DNA of 55,681 nucleotides, from contig JAKSLY010000015.1 in assembly GCA_024400955.1 (NCBI GenBank), forward strand, positions 1-55,681, read 5' to 3'. The translations under genes and the position numbers were made by a program. This document shows, piece by piece, positions 1-8,788 of the stretch. Positions within the stretch are counted from its first letter, which is position 1; the number at the start of each line of letters is the position of its first letter. Source of the DNA: Treponema sp. (GTDB lineage: Bacteria > Spirochaetota > Spirochaetia > Treponematales > Treponemataceae). The notes below the pieces were generated by a model that worked only from the letters and a program-made list of their open reading frames with translations, was not told where the DNA came from and made no database searches.

Positions 1-230
1 TTCATTAATCATACATATATATGATTGTGTGGAATTTATTTTTTCTGCACGGTTTGCATGAAAAAATGTAAATAATATGTGTTTTTTTTGGCCGTCCGGG
101 CGGCTGTTCCAGGGCTCGCTGTCCGCTCAGCCTTTTTGTCATCCTGAGCTTGACTCAGGATCTCGATCAGGTCCGGAATGACATAAACGGGGATTTTGAA
201 ATACGGTTTGAATGTCGGGTTTTTATGTAC

Positions 231-267
231 TTTAAAAACAAGAACCCCCTGGGGATGAGCCAGGGGG
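231..267 (-). terminator. Intrinsic terminator of barrel gene copy A
   Basis: Read on the minus strand, an 8-bp stem CCCCCTGG/CCAGGGGG is followed by a T-rich tract. The same structure follows copy B. A second weak hairpin, with arms GGATGC/GCATCC, lies between the stop codon and this terminator in copy A only. Confidence 0.85.
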
Positions 268-339
268 AGAAGGATGCCTTTATGCATCCCCTTTTAAGCA
301 TCCATTAGGATGCCGCATCGCTGCTTTGATTTTGTTGGA

Positions 340-1605
340 TTAGAACCAGCAAGAAAGTGCTACAGGTACACACCATGTAAGCTTCTTTGGTTCACCATCA
401 TCGTTTGTCTTTCCCTTGATAACGTTGTTAGCCCATGAACCAGAGTTTGTCTGAGCCTGGAAAGCAACTCCCATGTAACCGTTAGAAGAGATGTTCTTTG
501 TTGCACCTACAGAGAATGCAAGGCTGTCTGAGTTGTCAACATCATTTGCCTTTGAGAGGTAGCGAACGTCTGCTGATACGTTTACACCGTCAGCAACAGC
601 TGCGTCTACACCAACACCAGCCTGGAAGCGTGGATCCATTCCACCGTCATCCTTCTTCTTGTTGTACATGAAGTATGCTGTACTTGCAGAAAGACCGATT
701 GTGTCAGATACCTGGTACTTAGCACCAAGAGCGATCTTTGTTGAAACTTCACCTGGATTGTCATCCTTCTTTTCGTAGAGGTTGAACTGTGCTCCGAGTC
801 CCAACCAGAGGTTTTCTACAGCTGTAAGGTCGAATTCAGCTTCGATTGTCTTGTTGAATACTGCATCCTTGTCTGCACCGTCTTCCTTTGTTGGGTCGAA
901 TGTGATGTCTCCCTTCAATGCAGCAGACTTAGAGAAGTCAACTACATCGCCCTTTTTGTTTACCCAAGCACCAGTAACCTTTTCTGTCTTAGCGTCGTTC
1001 TTACCAATGAACTGAGCCTTGATCTTACCAACACCGTCGATGTCATAGCCAAAACCAGCCTGGATGTTCTTGTAAACATCTTCAACCTTTGCCTGATCTG
1101 TTGTGATTGGGAGGAATGCTGTGATGAGGAGTCCATCAATTGGTGTAACGTCAAGCTTAACACCTGTTGTCTTGTTAAGACCAGACATCAAGAGACCTTC
1201 GTCTTCTGCAATCCAAGTGTCTGTTGGGCGGAGCCAGTTCCATGAACCGTAACAGCAGTCTCCACGGAGACCGTTTCTTGGGCCATCAAACTTACCGAAT
1301 GAAACTGTGAGTGCATCTACTGGCTTTCCCCAGATGAATGCATCGTCACCCATTGCGATTCCACCAACGTCGTTGAAAACACCCATTTCAAAACCGATGT
1401 TTCCATCTTCTGATCTTGCATGTACGTCGAGACGAGCTGTACGTGCACCCCATCCCCATGAGTTACCCATTGAAGCAACTGTATCCTTTCCGTCGCTTGC
1501 TACTGGTGCTGCAAGTGCACGAAGCCATGCACCGAATGTAATTTCTGCGAATGCAGATGTTGTCAAAGCAGCTGCTGCTGCAAATGCGATAAGAGTCTTT
1601 TTCAT
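340..1605 (-). CDS. Outer-membrane beta-barrel (porin-like) protein, copy A
   Basis: A 421-residue secreted protein. The signal peptide MKKTLIAFAAAAALTTSAFA ends in an AFA cleavage site. The mature chain alternates polar and hydrophobic residues with many aromatic and Gly positions and ends in Trp-Phe, as expected for an outer-membrane beta barrel. I infer a porin or major surface protein role; substrate unknown. The first ~75 residues are identical to copy B (23026-24252). Residues about 195-255 differ strongly in sequence and length, as expected of a surface loop, and the C-terminal half is again similar. The Shine-Dalgarno AAGGAGG is shared with copy B, but no strong promoter is seen upstream because the sequence there belongs to the IS110 region. 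Codon choice (ACA, GCA, TCT, CCA) resembles pflB and pckA and suggests an ancestry of high expression. Confidence 0.8.
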   Translation of the reverse strand: MKKTLIAFAAAAALTTSAFAEITFGAWLRALAAPVASDGKDTVASMGNSWGWGARTARLDVHARSEDGNIGFEMGVFNDVGGIAMGDDAFIWGKPVDALTVSFGKFDGPRNGLRGDCCYGSWNWLRPTDTWIAEDEGLLMSGLNKTTGVKLDVTPIDGLLITAFLPITTDQAKVEDVYKNIQAGFGYDIDGVGKIKAQFIGKNDAKTEKVTGAWVNKKGDVVDFSKSAALKGDITFDPTKEDGADKDAVFNKTIEAEFDLTAVENLWLGLGAQFNLYEKKDDNPGEVSTKIALGAKYQVSDTIGLSASTAYFMYNKKKDDGGMDPRFQAGVGVDAAVADGVNVSADVRYLSKANDVDNSDSLAFSVGATKNISSNGYMGVAFQAQTNSGSWANNVIKGKTNDDGEPKKLTWCVPVALSCWF

Positions 1606-1639
1606 CTCTTAGCCTCCTTATATGATTTCATCACCGTGC

Positions 1640-1877
1640 CGGGTTCATTACGAGAAAAAATTCTTCAAGAGTCTTTTTTTTTCTATGGCAGATATGCTCA
1701 TGAATCGTCTGCATGTTTCCGAGAATAAAAACACAAAAATGCTCTGTCCTCAGATTTTCTGATGGCCTCCTTGGGATGCATTCATTCCCGTATTTAAGAA
1801 TAGGAATCTGGTTCCGAAGCAGTTTCGGAAAGTGGCAGCGCATTTTTTTCTTACTTTTTCTCATACAGGTGGTTTGC
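1640..1877 (+). ncRNA. Candidate bridge RNA region of the IS110 element
   Basis: IS110-group elements are known to encode a structured bridge RNA in the non-coding DNA before the recombinase gene. This region has the right place and length. It contains a 7-bp hairpin with arms TTCCGAA (1812-1818) and TTCGGAA (1824-1830), a weaker GGGATG/CATTCCC hairpin near 1774-1791, and a GCAGA/TCTGC pairing near 1688-1713. The exact RNA ends and the guide loops were not derived. Confidence 0.3.
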
Positions 1878-3110
1878 ATGTACTACGTTGGAATCGATAT
1901 TTCAAAAAAATCACACCAGGCAGTAGTAATTGATGAAGATGGAAAAATAATTCAAAAGCCCTTCAAATTTGCCAACAGCTTTGAAGGACTGGATTTGTTC
2001 CTGCAAAAGCTTTCCGCTATTGATCCCAATTTTCAGAATTTTGAAATTGGCATGGAAGCAACAGGTCATTATTGGCTTAACCTGTATACACATCTAGAAA
2101 CAAGAAACATGCGTCTTCATGTAGTAAATCCACTGCAGTCAGATGCATTCAGAAATCTTTATCTGCGTAAGACAAAAACGGATACTGTTGATTCAAAGAT
2201 CATTGCCCAGCTGATTCGATTTGGGCAGTATTCACAAACCAGTTTCCAGGACAAGCAGCTTCACGTTCTTCGAGACTTATGCCGCCAGAGATTTTTTCTT
2301 GTGGATTCAGCCGCAGACTTAAAGCGTAAGACCGTGTGCATAATGGACAAGATTTTTCCAGAGTACCAGGGATTTTTTTCTGACATGTTCGGTAAGACTT
2401 CAATTCAGGTAATGAAGAACTGTCCGACACCAAAAAGCATTTGCCAAATGGATTTTGAGGAACTGGTCCTTCTTTTGCGGAAGGCAAGCGGCGGAAAATT
2501 CCGTGAGCATAAGGCTCATGAACTTGTTGAACTTGCAAGAACGTCTTTTGCTTCCCTGCTGCCGGAAGATTACTATTCAATCCTGGTAAAGCAGAACATG
2601 AAGCTCATGGAACTTTTGGAATTCCAAATTGAAGAACTGGAAAAATCCATAAAGGTTGAATATGAAAAGCTCCACGTAAAGCTTACACAGATTCCAGGCA
2701 TCGGAGTAGTTCTTGGTGCAACCATCTATTCCGAAATCGGTGACATATCAAGATTTTCTTCTGCCAAGAAACTTTCCGCCTTTGCAGGCATTGATCCTTC
2801 CGTCAGGCAGTCGGGAGAATTCCTGGGATCGGAAAATCACATGTCAAAGCGAGGTTCTGCATACCTTCGCCGGGCATTATGGATGGCTTCCTTCGTAGGG
2901 GTAAATCATATTCCCGAAGTTATAGAACTATATAATAGAAGAAAGCAGGAAGGAAAAAAACATTTTCAGATAATGGGGTACATGTGCAACAAGATCCTCA
3001 ACCGGGTTTACTATGTCCTTAAAACAGGAAATGACTATGTTCCTCATAAGGAATCCCAGTGCACCATAAGTGCAAATGTTCTCCATGCCAGGGCTTGTCT
3101 TCACAACTAA
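1878..3110 (+). CDS. IS110-family transposase/recombinase (Piv-like)
   Basis: A 410-residue recombinase that appears intact. The N-terminal RuvC-like (DEDD) domain begins YYVGIDISKKSHQ with the first acidic residue, followed by EIGMEATGHYW and the TKTDTVDSKII acidic cluster. The C-terminal transposase_20 domain has the helix-hairpin-helix-like PGIGVVLGATIYSEIGD and then FAGIDPSVRQSGEFLGS and MSKRGSAYLRRAL, which carries the conserved serine region. I chose ATG 1878 because the domain starts there. The frame stays open upstream to 1713 but reads through the presumed RNA region. The family includes the Piv invertase that flips pilin genes in Moraxella, which matters here because the gene lies next to one arm of a gene-containing inverted repeat. 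Confidence 0.9.
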   Translation: MYYVGIDISKKSHQAVVIDEDGKIIQKPFKFANSFEGLDLFLQKLSAIDPNFQNFEIGMEATGHYWLNLYTHLETRNMRLHVVNPLQSDAFRNLYLRKTKTDTVDSKIIAQLIRFGQYSQTSFQDKQLHVLRDLCRQRFFLVDSAADLKRKTVCIMDKIFPEYQGFFSDMFGKTSIQVMKNCPTPKSICQMDFEELVLLLRKASGGKFREHKAHELVELARTSFASLLPEDYYSILVKQNMKLMELLEFQIEELEKSIKVEYEKLHVKLTQIPGIGVVLGATIYSEIGDISRFSSAKKLSAFAGIDPSVRQSGEFLGSENHMSKRGSAYLRRALWMASFVGVNHIPEVIELYNRRKQEGKKHFQIMGYMCNKILNRVYYVLKTGNDYVPHKESQCTISANVLHARACLHN

Positions 3111-3201
3111 TCAAATTCACCTTATAATAAGGGTAGTCTAGAAAAATTATGGACTGCCAATAACGAAAGTTTTGCATTCATATTTCATTAAGGGGATAGA
3201 A

Positions 3202-4269
3202 TTGTATACCAGAGAAATTCAGGACCTGCCGGAAAAATTTGTCTGTGCCAGAAAACCGGTGTTCGGAACATTTAAGGGCCATCCAAAAAGGCTTGACATC
3301 CGCGGCGTATTCAGGCCCATTGGCGTAATTCCACTCCCCGTATTCATCACAAACCTGAGGATTAAAAGCCGCCTCACTTTTTCCTTCTCGTCTGGCGACT
3401 TCATGGGACACATGAGTTTTGTCGATGCAAAGATCCTGGGCTACATGGAAGCAGTTTTCATCAATCCCAAGACAAAGCAGAAATTTGCATACCATTGTGT
3501 CACTGGCCCGCGCAAGCGTCTTATTCCTCACAGCCTAGAAAAAGCATCTGCTTCCACCTGGAAAAAATCCCGTCATGCAAGAATAAGCTGGGATGCTTCA
3601 GCCGGAAAATTTGCAGCTTCTTTTGACCTCAAGGGCAATGGAATAAAACCCCATGCCGCTGGAACCATTACCGCCGACTTTGTCCCGGAAAAAATTCAGG
3701 AGCTTACTTCCGTGCGGCCAAATCCAACATCAAGACGATGCAGCGCAACCTATAATGCAGTCCTGGAAACCAAGTCCGACTTCACCTTTGAATTCAAGGA
3801 CGGCCAGAAGAGCCAGGTAAGTCAGGAACCGGGTATTGGATTTTTTGACATGTCGCGCACCTACATGCGGTTCCGTTCCCATGGAAAGTCAGTGATTGGC
3901 ATGAGCCGCATCAAGGATAAGATTATTGCATTCAGGCTTTGTGAAGAATCCCATGATGCATATAATCCGGACCAGTACAATTTCAACGTTCTTTTTCACG
4001 ACGGAAGAATTACACCGCTTCCACCAGTTGCCATCACCCATAGCCGGGGATATGAAAATGACTGGGTGATTCAGGACACGGAAAACATGGTGGACCTTAC
4101 ATTTACCCCTTCAGCTTCAATCCTTAAAAGAATAAGTGCCGTAATAGCCCGCACCGAATACCGTACCCTGGCTGGAACTTTTGAAGGAACATTGATGGAT
4201 GCCGACGGTCAGAAAATTTCATTCAAATCCCTTCCCGGAATTGCCGAAAATTACTTGATAAGACTGTAG
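3202..4269 (+). CDS. DUF2804 family protein
   Basis: A 355-residue protein resembling the DUF2804 family, whose function is unknown. It begins LYTREIQDLP and shows blocks such as HMSFVDAKILGYMEAV and GIGFFDMSRTYMRFRS typical of a lipocalin-like or beta-rich fold; this assignment is from memory of the family. There is no signal peptide or membrane segment. The start is probably TTG 3202, with AAGGGG six bases upstream; an in-frame TTG at 3172 has no such site. It is followed after 20 bases by the next gene in the same direction and lies directly downstream of the IS110 element, so its original promoter may have been altered by the insertion. Confidence 0.7.
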   Translation: MYTREIQDLPEKFVCARKPVFGTFKGHPKRLDIRGVFRPIGVIPLPVFITNLRIKSRLTFSFSSGDFMGHMSFVDAKILGYMEAVFINPKTKQKFAYHCVTGPRKRLIPHSLEKASASTWKKSRHARISWDASAGKFAASFDLKGNGIKPHAAGTITADFVPEKIQELTSVRPNPTSRRCSATYNAVLETKSDFTFEFKDGQKSQVSQEPGIGFFDMSRTYMRFRSHGKSVIGMSRIKDKIIAFRLCEESHDAYNPDQYNFNVLFHDGRITPLPPVAITHSRGYENDWVIQDTENMVDLTFTPSASILKRISAVIARTEYRTLAGTFEGTLMDADGQKISFKSLPGIAENYLIRL

Positions 4270-4289
4270 TCATAACCGGGAGGGAAATA

Positions 4290-6314
4290 ATGTCTGATTC
4301 TCCAAAAAGAACCTTAGAGCCAGGAACCCTAGACAAGACAAGAAGGAACATTGGACCCATCGATCCAAAGGAAGCCCTTGCCATGCAGAAAATTCTTGGT
4401 GGTGAAATTCTTCAGGAAAAATCTGTTCCGGTGGATACATCCAACATGCCTCGCCAGCACAGGAGGAATGAAGTCGTAATTCATTCTTCAGGAAGAAGTT
4501 CCGCTGACGTTGCAGACCAGAGTGCCCGCGCAGGTGCAAGATCGGCAGGTGCATCCATGGGTGCCAAGCCGGAAAGGATTGAAAAGAAGGTTCGCACTGA
4601 CGAAGACCTTCCGGAAATTTCCCCAAGGGAACTCAAGCTCATGGACCGTACCATGATGTCTTCCCTTTATAACATCAAGCCTGATTACGGTGTATTCAAT
4701 GTTTTCTATAGAATAAGCTCGCGCAACAAGGAACGCGTAAAGGACGGCTACGGTTCCTATGTAATCAAGCGCCATGTGGAACACATCAACCAGTTTGTAG
4801 GCACCATCAAGACATTCATCCAGATTTCCCCGGATTCATACAAGTCCAAGATTGCTGCCGATGCAGACCTTAAATTCCGCTTTTTGCGTGCAGTCGGAAA
4901 GTGGCAGGTAAAGGACGTAAAGATCATTGCCCTTGACCTTGAGAATTCAAAGGAAGTCACCATTCCAATGCTGATTCCAATTACCAGGGCAATATACAGG
5001 CTGCTTCTTTCCATATACTACATCGGCGACCAGCAGGTTTCCCTTGTCATAAAGGAAATTTACAACGACCTTAGCGTTTATCCCAATGCGGACACTGCAA
5101 AACTCCAGATGCTGGCAAAGCAGGCCCTTACGGAATGGCTCTACCTTTCTGACCAGGTGATCAAGGGAATGTATCCTCTCTTGATGAGAATGTGTTCTTC
5201 AGAATATGTGGGCTACCCTGATTTCTTCAAGGCAAAAATTCAGGACATCCTCAAGTTCCTTGGAATTTCAAAGTTTGACCTGATTCTTCCGGATAAGAAA
5301 AAGAAGGCCGAAGAGCAGAAGAAGGAAGAACCAAAGAAAGAGGAAGAAAAAGAAAAGAACGAGGACTCAAGGAAAATGGCAGGCGCCAAGGACGATGTCG
5401 TAAAAATGGGTCTTAAGATTCTTGACCAGCTTTTCCCTGAGGCAGGATTCATGAAGCTTGATTCAAATCCCGACATGTATCCATACTTCCAGCCCATCTA
5501 CAATTTCGTTGACGGATTCAACACGATTCATCCAAGCAATCCATTGCAGATAACTGTCGTCCTTATCGTAATCATCGAGGATTTCTTCAAGGGATGCCGA
5601 AATATTAACTTCAACATTGAAGCCGACGAAGACCTTGCCCAGCTTGACGACAAGCTTGACATTGCCATGGGGGAATGGGCTTCCTATTATGAAGACCTCT
5701 TTGGAAAAAAACTTGGCGACTATCTCAGGACCTATGTAAATTCAATCTACTCTCAGAAGGATTATGCCTCTTCAAAATTCGGAAAGGAAAATTTGAACAA
5801 CATCCTCTGGCGCGTAAAGTATTACTTCCTGCCTCACTACAAATTCAATGCACCAGTTCTCCAGAAGCCGATCAATGATACAAAGTACAAGCCGCTTTAT
5901 GGCCGCACCGACTATTTAAGAGATGTTCTTGGAACCATCGTAAGGCGCATCGATGAAAATTCTGCAAAAAAGGGAACGGTTTTGGGCGTCCTCAATCCAT
6001 GGGATCCATATTCCTTTGACCTGCCAAACGCAATTTCAAAGCGCATCGACGTAATGCTTGGTGCAAAGCGCGATCCGGAAATAACTGCTGCAACAAATGC
6101 AAACCTGATCAAGTATACTTACTGCATAATTTCCGTACTCGACTGGTGGGTTAACAACAGGGCAAGTCCTGCTTATGCTTCTTCCAGCGAACAGCTTTAC
6201 CGTATTTCAGAAAAGGACGGGGCTCCACTGTTTTCCGTAAAGACAAGAACAGACCAGAACCAGCTTTTTGCAGACGGTGTAAAAAAAGCCATCGAGCATA
6301 AAAAGAACAAGTAG
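4290..6314 (+). CDS. Large spirochaete-type orphan protein (674 aa)
   Basis: No known catalytic domain was recognised. Residues 1-110 are polar and probably disordered. Residues 110-330 are helical. Residues about 330-365 are a charged Lys/Glu tract rich in KKEE, and a second helical domain follows to the C-terminus. No signal peptide or transmembrane helix is visible, so it is likely cytoplasmic. A motif near residues 472-503 (YYEDLFGKKLGDYL, then SQKDYASSKF) loosely resembles HFYEDHIKQLVNDI...YKSEF in the orphan protein at 12385-13962, and both may belong to a spirochaete family (possibly DUF5312, low certainty). ATG 4290 is preceded by GGGAGG. It follows the DUF2804 gene at 20 bases and is probably co-transcribed. 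Confidence 0.65.
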   Translation: MSDSPKRTLEPGTLDKTRRNIGPIDPKEALAMQKILGGEILQEKSVPVDTSNMPRQHRRNEVVIHSSGRSSADVADQSARAGARSAGASMGAKPERIEKKVRTDEDLPEISPRELKLMDRTMMSSLYNIKPDYGVFNVFYRISSRNKERVKDGYGSYVIKRHVEHINQFVGTIKTFIQISPDSYKSKIAADADLKFRFLRAVGKWQVKDVKIIALDLENSKEVTIPMLIPITRAIYRLLLSIYYIGDQQVSLVIKEIYNDLSVYPNADTAKLQMLAKQALTEWLYLSDQVIKGMYPLLMRMCSSEYVGYPDFFKAKIQDILKFLGISKFDLILPDKKKKAEEQKKEEPKKEEEKEKNEDSRKMAGAKDDVVKMGLKILDQLFPEAGFMKLDSNPDMYPYFQPIYNFVDGFNTIHPSNPLQITVVLIVIIEDFFKGCRNINFNIEADEDLAQLDDKLDIAMGEWASYYEDLFGKKLGDYLRTYVNSIYSQKDYASSKFGKENLNNILWRVKYYFLPHYKFNAPVLQKPINDTKYKPLYGRTDYLRDVLGTIVRRIDENSAKKGTVLGVLNPWDPYSFDLPNAISKRIDVMLGAKRDPEITAATNANLIKYTYCIISVLDWWVNNRASPAYASSSEQLYRISEKDGAPLFSVKTRTDQNQLFADGVKKAIEHKKNK

Positions 6315-6343
6315 CTTTCTCCTTCTGCCCATAAAAAATTTAT

Positions 6344-6372
6344 TTGCCTTATGCAAATTCTGCCCTTATAAT
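6344..6372 (+). promoter_or_regulatory. Promoter of methyltransferase gene, leaderless layout
   Basis: TTGCCT (6344-6349), a 17-base spacer and TATAAT (6367-6372) end six bases before ATG 6379. No Shine-Dalgarno fits in that gap. Transcription would start at or next to the start codon. Confidence 0.75.
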
Positions 6373-6378
6373 TGAAGA

Positions 6379-7110
6379 ATGAAATCAATTAAAAATCTGG
6401 TAGAATATTATGACGAGCTGTTTCCGGTGACGGAAGAGCAAAAAAGTTTTTACAAGGCACTCGTGCAAAAATACCATAGTCCGGTACACTTCCTTCGTTA
6501 CGGGTGTGGCACTGGAATCTTTGAATCAAATCTTGCAAAGGAAGGCCATGACGTTACTGCCGTGGAAAACGAGCAGGATCTCCTCAAGTGTGCAAACTTA
6601 AGACGGCGCAACCAGCTTATGTCCATCAGGTTTTTCCAGATGACTTACCAGGACATGGGAAAATATCTTGCAAAGAATTTCTACAACATCATATCTGTAT
6701 TGAATTCCCGGATTATTTTTTTTCCGGACAGGGAAACGATCCTGGATTTTTTGCAGACATGCAGGACCATCCTTTCACAGGACGGAACCATTGTCCTTCA
6801 GCTGATGAATTTTGAAAAATACGGTGACCAGAAACTCATTCAGCTTCCTACCAGGGAAAGTGTAAGGTCCAGGCTTTTTACCGAGATTCTTTCCGACCAG
6901 GAAGGAAGGTGCATAATGTCCTGCAACATAGAAAACAGCAGCGAAAAAATTCTGCCCGTGATGAACGACGTAAAGGTCTATCCACTTGTTCCGGATGAAA
7001 TAGAAAGCCTTGCAGAAGAAGCAGGATTTTCCACTGTTGAATTTTATTCAGGATTTGACAAGGCTGAATTCACCGGCAGTGAAGATAGCTATGTAGTTAT
7101 GTTGAGCTAA
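6379..7110 (+). CDS. Class I SAM-dependent methyltransferase
   Basis: A 243-residue protein with a Rossmann methyltransferase core. Motif I is FLRYGCGTGIFESNLAKEGH at about residues 38-57, followed by the acidic VTAVE end of strand 2 that would hold the ribose of SAM. Later strands read NIISVLNSRIIFF and GTIVLQLMNFEKYG. The methyl acceptor cannot be told from sequence; the family includes small-molecule and protein methyltransferases. The usual Asp/Glu-Leu before GCGTG is Arg-Tyr, a mild variation. The gene appears to have its own leaderless promoter and is followed by two copies of a small repeat and a bidirectional terminator. Confidence 0.75.
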   Translation: MKSIKNLVEYYDELFPVTEEQKSFYKALVQKYHSPVHFLRYGCGTGIFESNLAKEGHDVTAVENEQDLLKCANLRRRNQLMSIRFFQMTYQDMGKYLAKNFYNIISVLNSRIIFFPDRETILDFLQTCRTILSQDGTIVLQLMNFEKYGDQKLIQLPTRESVRSRLFTEILSDQEGRCIMSCNIENSSEKILPVMNDVKVYPLVPDEIESLAEEAGFSTVEFYSGFDKAEFTGSEDSYVVMLS

Positions 7111-7188
7111 GACTGCGCCAGGCAAAAAGTCGTGATTAAAAAAAATGACGCGGACTGCGCCAGGCAAAAAGTCGCGATTAAAAAAAAT
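7111..7188. repeat. Tandem 42-base intergenic repeat, two copies
   Basis: Two copies of a unit starting GACTGCGCCAGGCAAAAAGT are spaced 42 bases apart (from 7111 and from 7153), each followed by a run of A. They differ at one base. The ends GACT/AGTC can pair. The reverse complement, CGACTTTTTGCCTGGCGCAG, resembles the CGACTTTTGCTGCGCC units after pflB (40059-40113). Confidence 0.8.
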
Positions 7189-7212
7189 GGGCATCATTTT
7201 GATGCCCTTTTC
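7189..7212. terminator. Bidirectional terminator between methyltransferase and RicT genes
   Basis: The stem GGGCATCA/TGATGCCC has a 3-base loop, with T-rich sequence on the plus side and a run of A (T on the minus strand) on the other. It can end both converging transcripts. Confidence 0.85.
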
Positions 7213-8139
7213 TTAATCCTTTATCTTCCACCTGTTGTCTTCTTTTGAAAAACGGTTTGCGTTAACTTCAATGACGCGTCCGTCTTCCCCAAGCATCCTT
7301 ACCATGGAAGTTATTGGATTTACTTCCGTAACACGGAAATTGGTGCTGTCATAGTAAAGCTTTATTCCTTCGTTTGGCAGCTTTTTCCTTGCTTCTGCAT
7401 ACCAGTCATATTCGTAGCTAAGGCAGCACAAAAGCCTTCCGCACTGTCCGCTTATCTTCATGCTGTTAAGGCTCAGGTTCTGGTCCTTTGCCATGCGGAT
7501 GCTTACAGGCTTGAGCTTGTCGCTGATGCTGTTGCAGCAGTAAGGGCGGCCGCAAACTCCAAGGCCTCCGGTAATCCTGCTTTCGTCGCGCACGCCAATC
7601 TGCCTGAGTTCAATCCTCATCTTGAAAATTGAAACAAGGTCCTTTACAAGCTCGCGGAAGTCCACTCGGTTGTCGCTGCTAAAGAAGAAAAGGGCCTTCT
7701 GTTCGCCAACCAGAAAATGAACCGTAATGAGCTTCATGTCCAGCTTGTGGGCTTCGACCTTTTCCTTGAAAATCTTGAACGCATTTTTTTCTGTTTCCGC
7801 AAGATCCTTTGCCTTTGCCTTGTCTTCCTCTGTTGCAATGCGGACAATCTCAAGGACATCAGAAGGCTTTATTCCAACTGGAGTCTTTGCCTTGCCAAGG
7901 TTCTTTGCCAGGTCCAGTCCGTATCTTGTGGGAATTATGACGTCCTCAAAATCCTTAACCTGCATTCCCTTTGGTGCCGTTGCATAGATTCCCTCAAAGG
8001 AATAGGCCAGGCGCAGCTTGTACAAGTCCTGTGGGAATACAAAGTCCCTGGAATTTTCCGACTCGGAAGAATATCCGTCTTCAAGGGAAGAAAGGTCTTC
8101 CGAATCTGCATCTATATCGTTTTCAAAAATATCTGACAT
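7213..8139 (-). CDS. ricT: RicT/YaaT-like PSP1 domain protein
   Basis: A 308-residue protein with the PSP1 C-terminal domain. The hallmark cysteines are in GVCGRPYCCNSISDKL (about residues 196-211) and SGQCGRLLCCLSYEYDW (about 228-244). Between the acidic N-terminus and this domain lies KALFFFSSDNRVDFRELVKD. In Bacillus, RicT (YaaT) is part of an Fe-S containing RicA/F/T complex that affects RNase Y and biofilm control; that role here is inference. It is the last gene of a minus-strand operon with M23, bactofilin and YaaR. yaaR and yaaT also lie close together in Firmicutes, which supports the call. Start ATG 8139 has a GGAAGG site upstream. The N-terminal 35 residues are very acidic and probably flexible. 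Confidence 0.85.
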   Translation of the reverse strand: MSDIFENDIDADSEDLSSLEDGYSSESENSRDFVFPQDLYKLRLAYSFEGIYATAPKGMQVKDFEDVIIPTRYGLDLAKNLGKAKTPVGIKPSDVLEIVRIATEEDKAKAKDLAETEKNAFKIFKEKVEAHKLDMKLITVHFLVGEQKALFFFSSDNRVDFRELVKDLVSIFKMRIELRQIGVRDESRITGGLGVCGRPYCCNSISDKLKPVSIRMAKDQNLSLNSMKISGQCGRLLCCLSYEYDWYAEARKKLPNEGIKLYYDSTNFRVTEVNPITSMVRMLGEDGRVIEVNANRFSKEDNRWKIKD

Positions 8140-8235
8140 TTTTTCCTTCCATTAAAAAGTTTAAGTAAAAAATTTAAGTGCCCCGCAATTTTCTTCAGGA
8201 CTGCAGTAAGTCATGCTCTCCTTTTATTTTACCAT

Positions 8236-8787
8236 TCAAGCTGCAATAAGGTCTACCAGCATTCCCTTAAGTTCGTCCACCCGGGCAAGCATTCTAAGCG
8301 TTGAACGGTGGATGTCGTTGCCGGGACTTATGAGCCAGGATGCCATTTCGTCAAGCTTCTGGTTGATGACCGTAACCATGACCTGTGGATCCCTGGGCTT
8401 TCCGGTACGTGTAAGACCGCGACGCTGCTTTTTTCTTACCTCAAAATTGTTCTTTGCAACATATCGCAGGAACTGGGAAACCTTGCGCCTGTAGGCTGCA
8501 AAATTTTCAGGGGTCTGGTGTTCCTTGAGGACGTCAGCAGCCATGTCCGCCTGGTCCTTAAGCCAGATGGAAGCCTCTTCTTCATCCATTCCCGCAATTT
8601 CCTTGGGGAATCCATCCTTAACCAGGGCAAATTCCTGCCGCGACTTTTCAAGGGCAGAAGAAAAAGCCTTTCGAGTCTTGTCTGCTTGTCTTGATTTTTC
8701 GTCTTTCTGTGCCTTTGCCGCACTTTGGCCTGCAACCGACTGAGCTGCCTGAAAATAAAGGTTAGAACCTATGCCCTGGGTTTCCAT
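8236..8787 (-). CDS. YaaR-like DUF327 protein
   Basis: A 183-residue helical protein matching the YaaR (DUF327) pattern: EHQTPENFAAYRRKVSQFLR and YVAKNNFEVRKK followed by DPQVMVTVINQKLDEMASWL. Function is unknown. Its gene neighbours in Firmicutes include yaaT and replication or nucleotide genes, and here it is next to ricT. No membrane segment or signal is visible; the first 50 residues are Ala/Gln/Lys rich and probably disordered. Its start codon is only one base past the end of the bactofilin gene, which implies translational coupling. A 97-base gap separates it from ricT. Confidence 0.8.
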   Translation of the reverse strand: METQGIGSNLYFQAAQSVAGQSAAKAQKDEKSRQADKTRKAFSSALEKSRQEFALVKDGFPKEIAGMDEEEASIWLKDQADMAADVLKEHQTPENFAAYRRKVSQFLRYVAKNNFEVRKKQRRGLTRTGKPRDPQVMVTVINQKLDEMASWLISPGNDIHRSTLRMLARVDELKGMLVDLIAA

Positions 8788-8788
8788 C

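Larger units (their letters stand above)
82..1622 (-). repeat. Inverted repeat arm A (barrel gene plus 3' flank)
   Basis: This arm matches arm B at 23010-24509 in inverse orientation. It covers the ribosome binding site, the whole barrel gene, the terminator and about 150 bases beyond. Read on the minus strand, roughly the first 240 bases (1622 down to about 1382) look identical to arm B by eye. The middle of the gene diverges, and the 3' flank matches again with small changes. Homology stops abruptly just upstream of the ribosome binding site, so the two promoters are different. The distal flank carries a small palindrome with arms CCTGAG/CTCAGG. Upstream bases 1-81 hold only an AT-rich stretch with a short dyad near 8-25, and no gene is visible there. 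Confidence 0.9.
1623..3126 (+). mobile_element. IS110-family insertion element (ends tentative)
   Basis: The element has one recombinase gene, about 250 bases of non-coding DNA upstream of it, and no terminal inverted repeats that I can see, which is typical of IS110. The short string CCTTATA occurs at 1616-1622, where homology to the other barrel gene stops, and again at 3120-3126, so these may be the junctions. The sequence just beyond 3126 does not resemble the promoter of barrel copy B. A simple insertion between promoter and gene is therefore not proven. Confidence 0.5.

Noticed and set aside
36..287. 83-codon open frame on the minus strand downstream of barrel copy A
   Set aside because: It lies across the terminator and the repeated flank; the copy B flank does not keep the same frame and no ribosome binding site was seen.
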